From: JASFEQ01 sp050122535
Lineage (GTDB): Bacteria > Desulfobacterota > DSM-4660 > Desulfatiglandales > HGW-15
NCBI GenBank assembly: GCA_050122535.1
Contig: JASFIT010000002.1
Span: 1-36,444, forward strand
Direction of reading: 5' to 3'
Length of the DNA stretch: 36,444 bases
A program made the position numbers and the translations under genes. A model generated the notes under the pieces. The model was not told the origin of the DNA, ran no database searches, and saw only the letters and a list, made by a program, of their open reading frames with translations. Shown piece after piece: positions 1 through 7,922 of this stretch. The stretch's first letter is position 1; each line of letters begins with the position of its first letter.

Positions 1-92
1 GCTCATCCTCTCTTATTCTATCCGTGCGATCCTGTAAATCTTGTCTAAGAAAATTTTTCGTGGTTTCTTTTTTTCGTGTTTTCGTGATTAAT
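1..92. repeat. Dispersed repeat, copy A (inverted relative to 3255-3320)
   Basis: The stretch reads on the minus strand as an 'aatcacgaaaacacgaaaaaa' type run followed by 'tagacaagatttacaggatcg'. The same two blocks, slightly diverged, occur on the plus strand at 3268-3288 and 3294-3320. The two copies are therefore inverted relative to each other and flank about 3.2 kb. No ORF is convincing here. Short repeats of this style are common between genes in environmental Desulfobacterota and related genomes (general knowledge). Confidence 0.6.
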
Positions 93-159
93 AGTCGTGT
101 CTGAAATTCTCGTACTGAGGGACTGATGGGTTTTGAAACTACTAAAGGGGTGCACCATC

Positions 160-1170
160 ATGACTTCCAAAGATAAAACATTCGTCCTAGCAGGCGACAT
201 CGGCGGCACCAAGACGAATTTGGGCCTCTTTCAAATGGGTAAAACGAGGCCCAGTCCCAGGAAGATGGAGACCTATTCCAGTAGAGATGCACCTAATTTG
301 GAACACATTATTGGTCGCTTTCTTGAAAAGCATAAGGTCACGATCATAAGTGCATGCTTTGGTGTCGCAGGCCCTGTACAGGGCGGTCGATCCAAGACCA
401 CCAACCTGCCGTGGACTATATCTGAAAATACTATCAAAAAGCGTTTCAAATGGAATCATGTCATTTTGATCAATGACCTGACAGCAACGGCTTACGCGAT
501 TCCCCTGCTGAGTAACAAAGAACTTCACGCTTTGAACAAGGCAAAGGCAAGAAAAGGGCAGAACCTGGGACTCGTTGCCCCAGGCACAGGGCTAGGTATG
601 GCCTTGTTGATTTGGGTGGGGAATAGATATATCCCTGTGGCTTCAGAGGGTGGGCATGCTAATTTTGGGCCAAGTGACTTGATGGAGGCAGAACTGTGGG
701 CATATCTTTATGAACGTTGGGACCATGTGAGTGTGGAAAGGGTTCTTTCGGGATCAGGTTTGTTTAATATCTATTCATGGCTTCGGGATTCGGGTCGCCA
801 CCATGAACCTGGATGGCTGGCCGACAAAATCAAAGCGGCGGATCCTGCAAGGGCAATCAGTGAGGCTGCATTGGATCGAAAGGATCCTCTGTGTGAAGAA
901 GCACTGGACATATTTATATCTATCTTTGGATCTGTCGCTGGAAATCTCGCACTAACAGGAGTGACCACCGGAGGTATCTACCTGGGCGGGGGTATTCCGC
1001 CCAAGATCTTGCGCAAATTGGATGGGGATACCTTTATGCAGGCATTTACGAATAAAGGGAGGCTTAAAGATCTCTTGGAGAAAATACCGGTCCGTGTGAT
1101 TCTCAATGATAGGGCAGCCCTACTAGGCGCAGCACATTGCGCCTTTGAAATCCAAAAAAATCCGATTTAG
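160..1170 (+). CDS. glk: Glucokinase (Glk family)
   Basis: A 336-residue cytoplasmic sugar kinase that would phosphorylate glucose with ATP to glucose-6-phosphate, feeding glycolysis. The N-terminal phosphate-binding motif GDIGGTKTNLGLF is at about residues 13-25. CFGVAGPVQGG, TNLPW, LINDLTATAYAI, GTGLGMALL and the SEGGHANFGP block then follow in the order expected for the bacterial Glk family (the E. coli type, not ROK). Length is normal for the family. I chose ATG at 160 because AAAGGGG lies 9 bases upstream. A TTG at 133 in the same frame would add nine unsupported residues. The gene stands alone and converges with the cytochrome gene, with only 3 bases between the stops, so no terminator fits between them. 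Confidence 0.93.
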   Translation: MTSKDKTFVLAGDIGGTKTNLGLFQMGKTRPSPRKMETYSSRDAPNLEHIIGRFLEKHKVTIISACFGVAGPVQGGRSKTTNLPWTISENTIKKRFKWNHVILINDLTATAYAIPLLSNKELHALNKAKARKGQNLGLVAPGTGLGMALLIWVGNRYIPVASEGGHANFGPSDLMEAELWAYLYERWDHVSVERVLSGSGLFNIYSWLRDSGRHHEPGWLADKIKAADPARAISEAALDRKDPLCEEALDIFISIFGSVAGNLALTGVTTGGIYLGGGIPPKILRKLDGDTFMQAFTNKGRLKDLLEKIPVRVILNDRAALLGAAHCAFEIQKNPI

Positions 1171-1173
1171 TCG

Positions 1174-1845
1174 TTATTCTCCTTTACCGTGAAATGCGCC
1201 ATTGAAATGTTTAATGGCGCGAGCATGCTTTCCTTTATCATCGTGGCATCTGCGACAGGTGAAAAGTACGTTATGTCCGTCTGTTTTGCCTGGCACCTTC
1301 AGCTTCCTCCGCTCTGGATCCTCAGCATGCTTTCTACTAGGTCCATGACACGTCTCACATCCCACATTAATCTCAATGAATCTTTTTGTTTTTGGGTTCA
1401 ACCCTACCGTATGGCAAGGACCGCAACGCAGACGATAATCTTGATTGGTCCACACACTCCTCATTATCCATTTCTGTTTTCTAAGATGATATAGATACGG
1501 GAATACTTTCCAGTTTTTATCTACAAATGCCACTTTGTTTCTGTCCCCGACTATAAGAAAAACATTATCCCCTTTAATTGGACTATTATGCCAATTGCCC
1601 GGAAGCGATTCTGAAGCATCACTCCTGTATCGAACGAAATGGGACATGTGTTTTCCTGACCAATCTTCATATTTTCCTTGATGACAATTTACACATGCAT
1701 TGGAGCCAATGTAATCCTCTATCTGGGCTTCAGCTGTTATTCCTACGTCACGGACTTGTGTGGCACCACTAGATGCTTTTAGAAACAGAAGCGCAAAAGC
1801 TATGCCTGCAACATAAGTAATATTCTTGCTGCCTTGAGATATCAC
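1174..1845 (-). CDS. Periplasmic tetraheme cytochrome c (c554-like)
   Basis: 223 residues with a hydrophobic N-terminal export signal (about 8-27) and four CXXCH heme-binding motifs: CVNCH 51-55, CGPCH 141-145, CETCH 163-167 and CRRCH 197-201. The long gap between the first heme and the later three, and the VGCETCHGPSRKH block, match the cytochrome c554/multiheme family. It would carry electrons in the periplasm; donor and acceptor cannot be read from sequence. The start is a GTG preceded by GGAG. It stands alone on the minus strand. The ORF contains no recognisable enzymatic domain such as a nitrite reductase catalytic lysine motif. Confidence 0.85.
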   Translation of the reverse strand: MISQGSKNITYVAGIAFALLFLKASSGATQVRDVGITAEAQIEDYIGSNACVNCHQGKYEDWSGKHMSHFVRYRSDASESLPGNWHNSPIKGDNVFLIVGDRNKVAFVDKNWKVFPYLYHLRKQKWIMRSVWTNQDYRLRCGPCHTVGLNPKTKRFIEINVGCETCHGPSRKHAEDPERRKLKVPGKTDGHNVLFTCRRCHDDKGKHARAIKHFNGAFHGKGE

Positions 1846-2040
1846 CTAGTACTCCATGTTGGATTTCTCAGTGTCTGGATTTCATTAAGATTACAGTTCG
1901 TAACACTTAAAGTCGATAAATTCAAGATTACCCATTAGTCTATAGTTTTTGCAAGTAAAGGTGTATGAATTTGAAGAAATAAATAAGGGGTGTTTTAATG
2001 AGTTGCTTATATATCAATGGAGGTCCCCGTTCTCACAAAG

Positions 2041-2073
2041 AAAAAGGCAGAACCGTGATGACCCTGCCTTTTT
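2041..2073. terminator. Bidirectional intrinsic terminator
   Basis: AAAAAGGCAG (2041-2050) pairs with CTGCCTTTTT (2064-2073) around a 13-base loop. The stem has A-runs and T-runs on both sides, so it can stop transcription in either direction. It sits directly downstream of the small minus-strand gene that ends at 2096. Confidence 0.8.
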
Positions 2074-2095
2074 CATGGAAAGATTATTCGAAGAT

Positions 2096-2311
2096 TTACC
2101 GGGCCGTAATCTTCCAAAGCGACAGATCGCCTATGAACACACTGCTCCACTTCGTCGCTCTAACCCAATCCTTTCTTCGCTCGTTTTGCGACCTTCGCTC
2201 TATCCAACTTCTCCTCTCCACGCCTCCGTTTAAGAAGTAGTCAAGACTATGCGCCTTTCGTCTATCACTTCCTGAGCGTCTATCGATGGGAGATCGCTCC
2301 TTCTTTGGCAT
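2096..2311 (-). CDS. Small Arg-Arg motif protein of unknown function
   Basis: 71 residues, strongly basic, built around repeated (D/E)RR units: IDRRSGSDRR near the N-terminus, then a YFLNGGVERR stretch and ERRSQNERRKDW. I recognise this pattern from small uncharacterised proteins of deltaproteobacteria, but I know no function. The case for a real gene is strong. A textbook promoter lies 35 bases from the start (TTGACA at 2376-2381, 17-base spacer, TATACT at 2353-2358). CAGGAGA stands 8-10 bases before the ATG, and a strong terminator follows at 2041-2073. There is no signal peptide or membrane segment. RNA or anionic-surface binding is conceivable from the charge, but that is speculation. Confidence 0.7.
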   Translation of the reverse strand: MPKKERSPIDRRSGSDRRKAHSLDYFLNGGVERRSWIERRSQNERRKDWVRATKWSSVFIGDLSLWKITAR

Positions 2312-2352
2312 GTTAATAATCTCCTGCCACTCTCTCCGATTTATCGTTATCT

Positions 2353-2381
2353 AGTATATATAACTATATGTTGTGTGTCAA
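2353..2381 (-). promoter_or_regulatory. Sigma-70 promoter of the small Arg-Arg protein gene
   Basis: On the minus strand a perfect TTGACA (2381-2376) is followed after exactly 17 bases by TATACT (2358-2353). The predicted transcript start is about 35 bases before the ATG at 2311. Confidence 0.75.
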
Positions 2382-2490
2382 GTGGTTAGTAATACAGGAT
2401 ATGGTATCCTGGTGGCGTTGCACCCAAGAGGAATTTTTGAAGGATCACATTACTTAACAAGTTAGCTAATAATGCGACCACCACTGTTAA

Positions 2491-3213
2491 TTAGAGGAGG
2501 TATTCCGGCTTTACATTCTGGAGGGCGTGAAAGATGTTTCCTTTGATCTTTTTATTGGTTCTATAGAAATCCCTTAGCATTTTCTTGACATCTTCTCTTT
2601 TTGAAGAGCCCGCTGTGGGGCAACCCAAGTCTATCTTAGGCCATTCCATGGACTTGGCATACCTCCTTATCTTGTCTTCTTCAAGCATGTATAGAGGTCT
2701 TATCGCCGTGACCTTTCCATTAAAGAACTCCTGAACGGGCAGCATGGTGCTTATGGACGCACCATAGAAGATGTTTAAGAAAAATGTTTCAATCAGATCG
2801 TCCTTGTGATGACCAAAGGCGATCTTGTTGCACTCCAATTCACCGGCTATTTGGAAAAGGATCTTTCTTCGGAGGCGAGAGCAGAGGAAGCACGGGTTCT
2901 CCCGGTTTTCTGGTCCGTGCGCCTTCGGACCAATATCGCTTTGCAGAACCCGATACTCAAAACCATGCTCCGAAAAGAAAGATTCCATCTGCCCTGCAGA
3001 GTCAGCACCGAAGCCGGGATCCACATGGACTGCAGTGATCTGGTATTCAATGGGTATTTTTTCTATTCGCTCCCTAAGAAGCCACAAAAGAGACATGCTA
3101 TCCTTTCCACCTGATACGGCCACGAGCACATGATCCCCGTCTTCAATCATCTGCCGGCTGTTTATGGCCTTACCCATCAACCGCTTCATTTCTTTATTTA
3201 CATAATTTGCCAT
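2491..3213 (-). CDS. ttcA: TtcA-family tRNA 2-thiolation protein
   Basis: 240 residues of the PP-loop ATP-pyrophosphatase family that thiolates tRNA, by homology cytidine 32. The PP-loop SGGKDS is at 34-39. The paired cysteines CFLC at 108-111, followed by SRLRR, and a third cysteine at 198 (LGCPTAGSSKRED) are the expected Fe-S cluster ligands of the TtcA/TtuA group. GHHKDDLIETFFLN at about 134-147 is the TtcA signature. It is shorter than E. coli TtcA (about 311 residues), mainly at the C-terminus, which is common outside the gammaproteobacteria. TtuA-like or another TtcA-like substrate preference cannot be excluded. It appears to be a single-gene unit. Confidence 0.85.
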   Translation of the reverse strand: MANYVNKEMKRLMGKAINSRQMIEDGDHVLVAVSGGKDSMSLLWLLRERIEKIPIEYQITAVHVDPGFGADSAGQMESFFSEHGFEYRVLQSDIGPKAHGPENRENPCFLCSRLRRKILFQIAGELECNKIAFGHHKDDLIETFFLNIFYGASISTMLPVQEFFNGKVTAIRPLYMLEEDKIRRYAKSMEWPKIDLGCPTAGSSKREDVKKMLRDFYRTNKKIKGNIFHALQNVKPEYLL

Positions 3214-3541
3214 TTGCCACTGGAATTAGCCACAGTCCCAAAGAAAAAGAAGTTTAGACAAGATTCTTAATCACGAAAACACAAAAAAGCTCCTAGACAG
3301 GATTTACAGGATCGCCCGGACAAGAAAAGGAGCGGTGGGAACCCCAATACCCCGACTCGTAGGGCGGGTATCCCTCAAAAAATTTTTTTGACACGGGTTT
3401 CGCGTAGCGAAACACACGGATTGCACGGATATATCAACACAGGCTGAATGATCGCTCACAAACTCCCCGCACACTGGTGCGGGGAGGCCTTGATGACTCA
3501 CATTGCGTCTGCGGAAAAGTCTGTGTGTGACTCCGGCTTAA
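3214..3541. repeat. Repeat-rich intergenic region (copy B of the 1-92 repeat)
   Basis: This 328-base gap holds the partner of the 1-92 repeat at 3255-3320, and a 17-base hairpin (GTTTCGC, loop GTA, GCGAAAC at 3397-3413). A 'cacacggattgcacggat' stretch at 3412-3429 is of the dispersed-repeat style. The short open frames here have no recognisable protein content. Confidence 0.6.
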
Positions 3542-4201
3542 TTACCCGTATTCGCGTTCGCCGAAGATCTTTGTGCCTATCCTGACCATGTTGGCGCCTT
3601 CTTCAAGGGCCACCTTATAGGAATTGGACATGCCCATGGAGAGATATCTCATCTCTACATTGGGCAAATGCATTTCTTTCAGTTTTTCAAAGATCTCGCT
3701 CGTCTTTACGAAGTAAGGTCGGGCGTCCTCCGGATCGCCTGTGAATGGTCCCATGGTCATGAGGCCCATGATTTTTATATGTTCCAGAGCCGACATCTCC
3801 TGGATCAAAGTGAGGGCATCATCTGGCAGGACGCCTGCTTTCTGAGTCTCCTCACCGCTGTTGATTTCGATCAACACGGGCATTACCTTATCGATTTTGC
3901 CGCAACACTTGTCAATTTCCCTGGCAAGCTTCATGGAATCGACCGTTTCTATCATGTCGAAAACCCTGACAGCCTTTTTCGCTTTGTTCCGCTGAAGATG
4001 CCCTATCATGTGCCACTTGGCCCTGTTTCCAACAACCTGGAAGGCTCTCTCTGCCTCCTGCACATAATTCTCGCCAATGATCTCCAGACCGGCTGCCACG
4101 GCCTCGTCAATTTCTTCAGGCGTTCTAGTCTTTGCTGCGCCTACCAGATGAACACCCTCTGGCAGTTCCGCCAATATCTCTTTCACGTTTTCCTTAATCA
4201 T
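3542..4201 (-). CDS. YggS/PLPBP-family pyridoxal phosphate homeostasis protein
   Basis: 219 residues. The fold is that of alanine racemase's N-terminal TIM barrel. It binds PLP on a lysine but has no known catalytic activity; family members balance the vitamin B6 pool. The PLP lysine is K24 in LVGAAKTRTPEEI. The family blocks GENYVQE, WHMIGHLQRNKAK, IETVDS, MGLMTMGP, LSMGMSNSY and VRIGTKIFGERE all follow in order. I chose the ATG at 4201 over one nine codons upstream because it has a GGGGCGGAAG-type binding site and matches the usual family N-terminus. In many bacteria the gene sits beside proC or division genes, but not here. Confidence 0.93.
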   Translation of the reverse strand: MIKENVKEILAELPEGVHLVGAAKTRTPEEIDEAVAAGLEIIGENYVQEAERAFQVVGNRAKWHMIGHLQRNKAKKAVRVFDMIETVDSMKLAREIDKCCGKIDKVMPVLIEINSGEETQKAGVLPDDALTLIQEMSALEHIKIMGLMTMGPFTGDPEDARPYFVKTSEIFEKLKEMHLPNVEMRYLSMGMSNSYKVALEEGANMVRIGTKIFGEREYG

Positions 4202-4330
4202 CTTCCGCCCCTTCCCATTGCCGTCCAAAAAATACTCGAAACCTCAATTAGGGATACATCAGCACTTGATTCTTCTCAATGCAGTCTGAAAGCAAGAAAT
4301 GGGTTTGTCTTATGTTTTCAGGAATAAGTA

Positions 4331-4419
4331 AGCCCCCCTTTGCTAAAGGGGGGTCGGGGGGATTTCATGACGGCCTTTTAAAAATCCCCCTCTATCCCCC
4401 TTTATAAAAGGGGGAAGCT
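4331..4419. repeat. C-rich palindromic intergenic element
   Basis: Two hairpins, each with CCCCC...GGGGG arms and AT-rich tips (4331-4354 and 4396-4419), are joined by GGGGGGATTT (4356-4365) and AAATCCCCC (4382-4390). These also pair, so the whole block is an inverted repeat. This is a widespread REP-like arrangement. The rest of the gap 4202-4613 shows no gene. Confidence 0.75.
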
Positions 4420-4613
4420 AATGTGATCCTGTACCAAAAAGGGTTTTTATGGCAATGCTGCCCAAGTGTAAATCGATTTTGGACAGGAGTGATCCCCTCC
4501 AAGAATAGAGATACTCCAATTCATGAGGCGTGTAAAGACACATGGCGGAAGAAGTGCGTGGTGACGAAAAAACCCCTGGCTGCGCCACGGGTTACTTTCT
4601 TAGCAGGTGGATA

Positions 4614-5021
4614 TTAGTGCTTGCCAGGATCGAGGGGTACCCCGCGTCTCTCCCATGTAATATAGGCCTCCAGGGCAATCATTTTGGGATCGTCCAGCTC
4701 CATGGGCTCACCCTCCAGGGGATTTTCAATACACCAGTTGATCATATCCCTTAAGGTAGCTACAGAACCTATCTGTTTTTGAAACTTGGGATAGGTTTCT
4801 GGGTGGGTATTGGATGCATTGGGATGGCACATATCACAAGAAACACTATTGGTGCCGAGTGCACTGTGGAAGAGTTTTTCCCCTTGGATAACCACATCCA
4901 TAAAAGCGTCCTGCCATTTTTTGAGATCTTCTTTTTTAAATTCATCGGCTCTCAGGCCCGGGATTAGGCTTGCCGCCAAGATAAATGCTAGACTTACACA
5001 GAGAATGACTTTGTATCTCAT
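4614..5021 (-). CDS. Exported monoheme cytochrome c, TsdA/SoxA-like
   Basis: 135 residues with a clear signal peptide (MRYKVILCVSLAFILAASL) and one CXXCH heme motif, CDMCH at 62-66. The later pattern (YPKFQKQIG, LRDMINWCIENPLEGEPM, MIALEAYITW) resembles the heme domains of thiosulfate dehydrogenase TsdA and SoxA, in which a Met or Cys near the small C-terminal helices ligates heme. It is only about one TsdA domain long. The ATG at 5021 has AAAGGAGGG five bases upstream; a start ten codons earlier falls in a palindromic repeat and is unlikely. It is last in the probable regulator-peroxidase-phosphoesterase-cytochrome operon and could supply electrons to the peroxidase (inference). Confidence 0.8.
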   Translation of the reverse strand: MRYKVILCVSLAFILAASLIPGLRADEFKKEDLKKWQDAFMDVVIQGEKLFHSALGTNSVSCDMCHPNASNTHPETYPKFQKQIGSVATLRDMINWCIENPLEGEPMELDDPKMIALEAYITWERRGVPLDPGKH

Positions 5022-5039
5022 AAGAACCCTCCTTTGGCC

Positions 5040-5086
5040 ACCCCCACTCAACCCTCCCCCTTCAAGGGGGAGGGCAGGGAGGGGGT
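5040..5086. repeat. C-rich palindrome between phosphoesterase and cytochrome genes
   Basis: CCCTCCCCCTT (5052-5062) and AAGGGGGAGGG (5064-5074) form a nearly perfect palindrome flanked by CCCCCACT and AGGGGGT. It resembles the 4331-4419 element and ends just before the ribosome binding site of the cytochrome gene. A hairpin here could lower expression of that last gene. Confidence 0.7.
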
Positions 5087-5094
5087 ATTATCTT

Positions 5095-6171
5095 TTAATA
5101 ATGCATTTGCGGTGGTATTCGTTTTGAAGGATCCTGGTACTGTGAATCCATGAAATGCCCAGCCTTTTCGTCGTATGCGATGGTTCTTGATGTGTTTTCC
5201 CATAAATCAAAATGCTGGGATACTCGGCCAGTTTCAAGAGTAACCTGAGACCATCCGGTCGCATCTCTTTCATGAAACGGGTCTGCCCGATTCATAAAGA
5301 CGGTCATCTTGGGTACCATGTTGCGTTTTTGGTTGTAGCTGACCGGATAAGGCCAAGGCCATGCGGTGGACATCCACGCTTGAAAGCTGATGTTTTCGAT
5401 CTGATTATAGAGAATCTGATGGACATGGCCATGCAGAACGGTCACCTTCTTGAATGGCCTTATTAAACTCTGGACCAGCTCCGCATCATCTGTCCAGAAG
5501 TTCCAAGGCTTAAAGACCTTGTAAAGTGGTGAATGAGACAAAACGATGATTGGTGTATCATGGCTCACTTTGGAGAGGTCTGTTTTCAACCAGTTGATCT
5601 GCTCGAGTCCCACCATGAAGGGTGACCCTTGGGGATTGTCGAGTCTGGCCATCTGTAACATCCGCTCTTCGGGGGTGCGCCAGCGTCTAATCCAGTCTTC
5701 ATAGGTGAGAATGCTGTTCAATACGACAAAGTGAACCCCTTTATGATCGAAGCTATAATAAAGCTTGCTCACTTTCTGTTCCCAGTACTTTCCCATATCC
5801 AGATAGAAGTCATGTTCTCCAATGACGAACTTAATAGGGACCTCAATCTTGGAAAGCATTTCCAGTCCGTGATCGATCTCCTCTTTTTTACCAAGCTGAG
5901 CGAGATCCCCGCCGAAGACAATAAAATCAGGTTGAGGCCACATGAGGCCGATCTCAGCGACCGCTTGCTGCAATCCCTTGTCAAAGTTATTCACAAATTT
6001 TGTGCCCTTGATATGGGTGAGATGGGAGTCAGAAATGACGCCAAACGTAAATTTTTCTCCCTCCTTTCCCCAGCAAACGTCAACGAGTTTCAAGGGCAAC
6101 ATGGACGCAGCTGTGAATGTGGCCGTTGCTTTCAAGAAAGACCGTCGTGTCATCGACTTTCCTTTAGACAT
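5095..6171 (-). CDS. Tat-exported calcineurin-like metallophosphoesterase
   Basis: 358 residues. The N-terminus has a twin-arginine signal (TRRSFLKA at 8-15, then a hydrophobic stretch), so the protein should be folded and exported to the periplasm. Metallophosphoesterase motifs are SDSH (D48, H50), FGGD, VIGEHD, LSHSP and LHGHVH. The third motif is normally GN-H-D/E; here the metal-ligand Asn is Glu. The C-terminal 100 residues are rich in Trp and aromatic residues, with no motif I recognise. The binding site AAAGGAGGT is excellent. The gene lies 39 bases after the peroxidase gene on the same strand. The substrate is unknown; a 3',5'-cyclic nucleotide or phospholipid-type phosphoesterase is possible. 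Confidence 0.85.
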   Translation of the reverse strand: MSKGKSMTRRSFLKATATFTAASMLPLKLVDVCWGKEGEKFTFGVISDSHLTHIKGTKFVNNFDKGLQQAVAEIGLMWPQPDFIVFGGDLAQLGKKEEIDHGLEMLSKIEVPIKFVIGEHDFYLDMGKYWEQKVSKLYYSFDHKGVHFVVLNSILTYEDWIRRWRTPEERMLQMARLDNPQGSPFMVGLEQINWLKTDLSKVSHDTPIIVLSHSPLYKVFKPWNFWTDDAELVQSLIRPFKKVTVLHGHVHQILYNQIENISFQAWMSTAWPWPYPVSYNQKRNMVPKMTVFMNRADPFHERDATGWSQVTLETGRVSQHFDLWENTSRTIAYDEKAGHFMDSQYQDPSKRIPPQMHY

Positions 6172-6210
6172 GATTTACCTCCTTTCTAACTAAGGGTTAA
6201 GCATATCTTA

Positions 6211-7320
6211 TTATTTATTCAAATTCTTGAATTCCGGGCTGGTCAATGCCTTCATAAATTCAATGATGTCTTTAATTTCCTGGTCTGTGAGGTCAAGGAC
6301 TCGAACGCTGCCCAAAAAGGGGTTCTTCTCGCCACCTTTATTATATAGCTCCATCACTTCTTCCAGCGTCTTCATACTCCCGTCATGCATGTAAGGACCC
6401 GTAGCCGCGATGTTCCGTAAGGTAGGTGTTTTGAATGCACCTATATCCGATGTTTTCAAAGTGACGACAAAGCGACCTAATTCAGAGATCTCCGCATCGC
6501 TGAATTTTGATGTATCAGGTTCTCTGCCCTGCTGTTTTGCCATCCTAAATTCTCTGACCATTTCGCGGAGCCGAGGCTGAATTTTCTTAAAGCCTACACC
6601 CAGGTTGTGGAATTTGTTGTCCGTGAAAATGGCATGGTTTTCGCTGATCGCATGGCATTCCTGACAACGGGCTTTTCCCTTATAGAGCTCCAACCCCCTT
6701 ACGGCAGACTCAGAGAGTGCCGTCTTGTCCCCACCATAAGCGTACCGGTCAAAGGGGGAATCACCAGAAATTACCGTTCGTTCGAAACTGGCGATGGCCT
6801 TGACCACATGGTCAATGGTAATCTGTTCCGGCTTAACACCGAATACACGTTTAAATTCCTCCATATACCCTTTATCCTTCCGGATCACGTTGACAATGAA
6901 GTCGTGAAACCCATGTTCTTTGCCAAGCCCGTGTTCCACAGGGTTCAAAAAAGGGTCTTTGGCCTGCTCTTCCAGGCTAAGACGGCGGCCGTCCCAAAAC
7001 TGGCTCGTGTAAAAGGCTGAATTGATTACAGTAGGTGAATTGCGGGTCCCCTTGAGCTTTTTGATCCCCTCTGCCACGGGCAATCCATCAGCAAAGGCCT
7101 TTACCGGATCATGACAATGGGCGCAACTGATGGTCCCATCCGCGCTGAAGCGCTTGTCTACAAACAGCTTTTTCCCCAAGGCAATTTTTTCTGCCGTTTG
7201 AGGATTCTCCTCTGGTATGGGCACGGGAGGCAAACCCAATGGAGGCTTTTCCTGGGACAAAGGACTGCCTGTCCATAAAAGGATTGAAAGACCGGTGCAC
7301 AAAAGAATTATGGTCCTCAT
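6211..7320 (-). CDS. Periplasmic diheme cytochrome c peroxidase (CcpA/MauG family)
   Basis: 369 residues with a signal peptide. It would reduce H2O2 to water in the periplasm using electrons from small cytochromes. The two heme motifs are CAHCH at 66-70 and CQECH at 219-223. Family blocks include RNSPTVINSAFYTSQFWDGR (93-112), the HGL/ASFERT segments, and the C-terminal FKTPTLRN-TGPYMHDGS-TLEEVMELYNKGG series. Length fits classical bacterial peroxidases rather than the larger MauG-like fusions. The ribosome binding site is AGGGGGGAG. The gene sits 109 bases after a Fur/PerR regulator on the same strand and 39 bases before the phosphoesterase, so a common transcript is likely. Confidence 0.92.
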   Translation of the reverse strand: MRTIILLCTGLSILLWTGSPLSQEKPPLGLPPVPIPEENPQTAEKIALGKKLFVDKRFSADGTISCAHCHDPVKAFADGLPVAEGIKKLKGTRNSPTVINSAFYTSQFWDGRRLSLEEQAKDPFLNPVEHGLGKEHGFHDFIVNVIRKDKGYMEEFKRVFGVKPEQITIDHVVKAIASFERTVISGDSPFDRYAYGGDKTALSESAVRGLELYKGKARCQECHAISENHAIFTDNKFHNLGVGFKKIQPRLREMVREFRMAKQQGREPDTSKFSDAEISELGRFVVTLKTSDIGAFKTPTLRNIAATGPYMHDGSMKTLEEVMELYNKGGEKNPFLGSVRVLDLTDQEIKDIIEFMKALTSPEFKNLNK

Positions 7321-7429
7321 TTCACTCCCCCCTTTAAAAGAATTCTGGGACTAAGAGGGCTTTCTGAAGGCTTAAGCAAGCCCAAAACGCTGCGTCCCAT
7401 AAGTAGCAAATATTCTCCGCCTAATTTCC

Positions 7430-7843
7430 TCATGCATTGGAGGCTCGAGCCCTGCACTCTGAACATATGCCATAATATTCCAGCCTGAAGTTTTCCACTT
7501 GGAAGCCAAATCTTTCTTTTACTTCGCTAGCGTGGATGGTCGATCCTTCTTCAAAATCCTGTATCTTGCCGCATGAAGTGCAAATGAGGTTTATGTGAGG
7601 GGCCTGATTGGTTTCGTGGCGATTGTCCATTGCCTGAAAGTCCAAGATCTTAATCAGCCCCATTCGGGCGAGCGTTTCTAAGGTATTGTAGACCGTAGCC
7701 AAGCTCAGTCCAGGGTGATCCTTCTTCGCTTCTTGAAAGACTTGTTGCGCACTGGGGTGGGCGTCAGTATTGGCGAGGAAATTCAATATAGCCTTACGCT
7801 GCCGGGTGAGACGATACCCGGCTGCACGAAGTGCCTTTTCCAT
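7430..7843 (-). CDS. Fur/PerR-family metal-dependent transcription regulator
   Basis: 137 residues. The N-terminal winged helix (TRQRKAILNFL, HPSAQQVFQEAKK, LSLATVYNTLETL) precedes a dimerisation domain with two structural zinc pairs, C88xxC91 and C127xxC130. Context (peroxidase next door) suggests a peroxide sensor of the PerR group. Relative to B. subtilis PerR, H91 is kept (H83), but D85 aligns with E77 (Fur-like) and H93 with N85, so peroxide sensing is not certain. A Fur-family box overlaps its promoter, implying autoregulation. GGGAG abuts the ATG unusually closely, so the exact start is uncertain. Confidence 0.85.
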   Translation of the reverse strand: MEKALRAAGYRLTRQRKAILNFLANTDAHPSAQQVFQEAKKDHPGLSLATVYNTLETLARMGLIKILDFQAMDNRHETNQAPHINLICTSCGKIQDFEEGSTIHASEVKERFGFQVENFRLEYYGICSECRARASNA

Positions 7844-7892
7844 CTCCCGAGTTGTGCGGATGATTTTCAGGACCCCCCCTAGACAAACCGTT

Positions 7893-7922
7893 AAATTAGA
7901 ACGATTCTAAACAAATTGTCAA
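7893..7922 (-). promoter_or_regulatory. Promoter of the Fur/PerR gene
   Basis: On the minus strand TTGACA (7922-7917) is followed by an 18-base spacer and TAATTT (7898-7893). The spacer contains the Fur-family operator, so repressor binding would block polymerase directly. Confidence 0.65.
7896..7910. promoter_or_regulatory. Fur/PerR-type operator box
   Basis: TTAGAACGATTCTAA is a 7-1-7 inverted repeat with six of seven arm positions matching. It closely resembles the PerR/Fur consensus with TTATAAT or TTAGAAT half sites. It lies between the -10 and -35 of the regulator gene, consistent with autorepression. Confidence 0.75.

Noticed and set aside
3668..4327. 219-codon plus-strand frame
   Set aside because: It lies opposite the YggS-family gene and runs into the C-rich repeat; no domain is seen.
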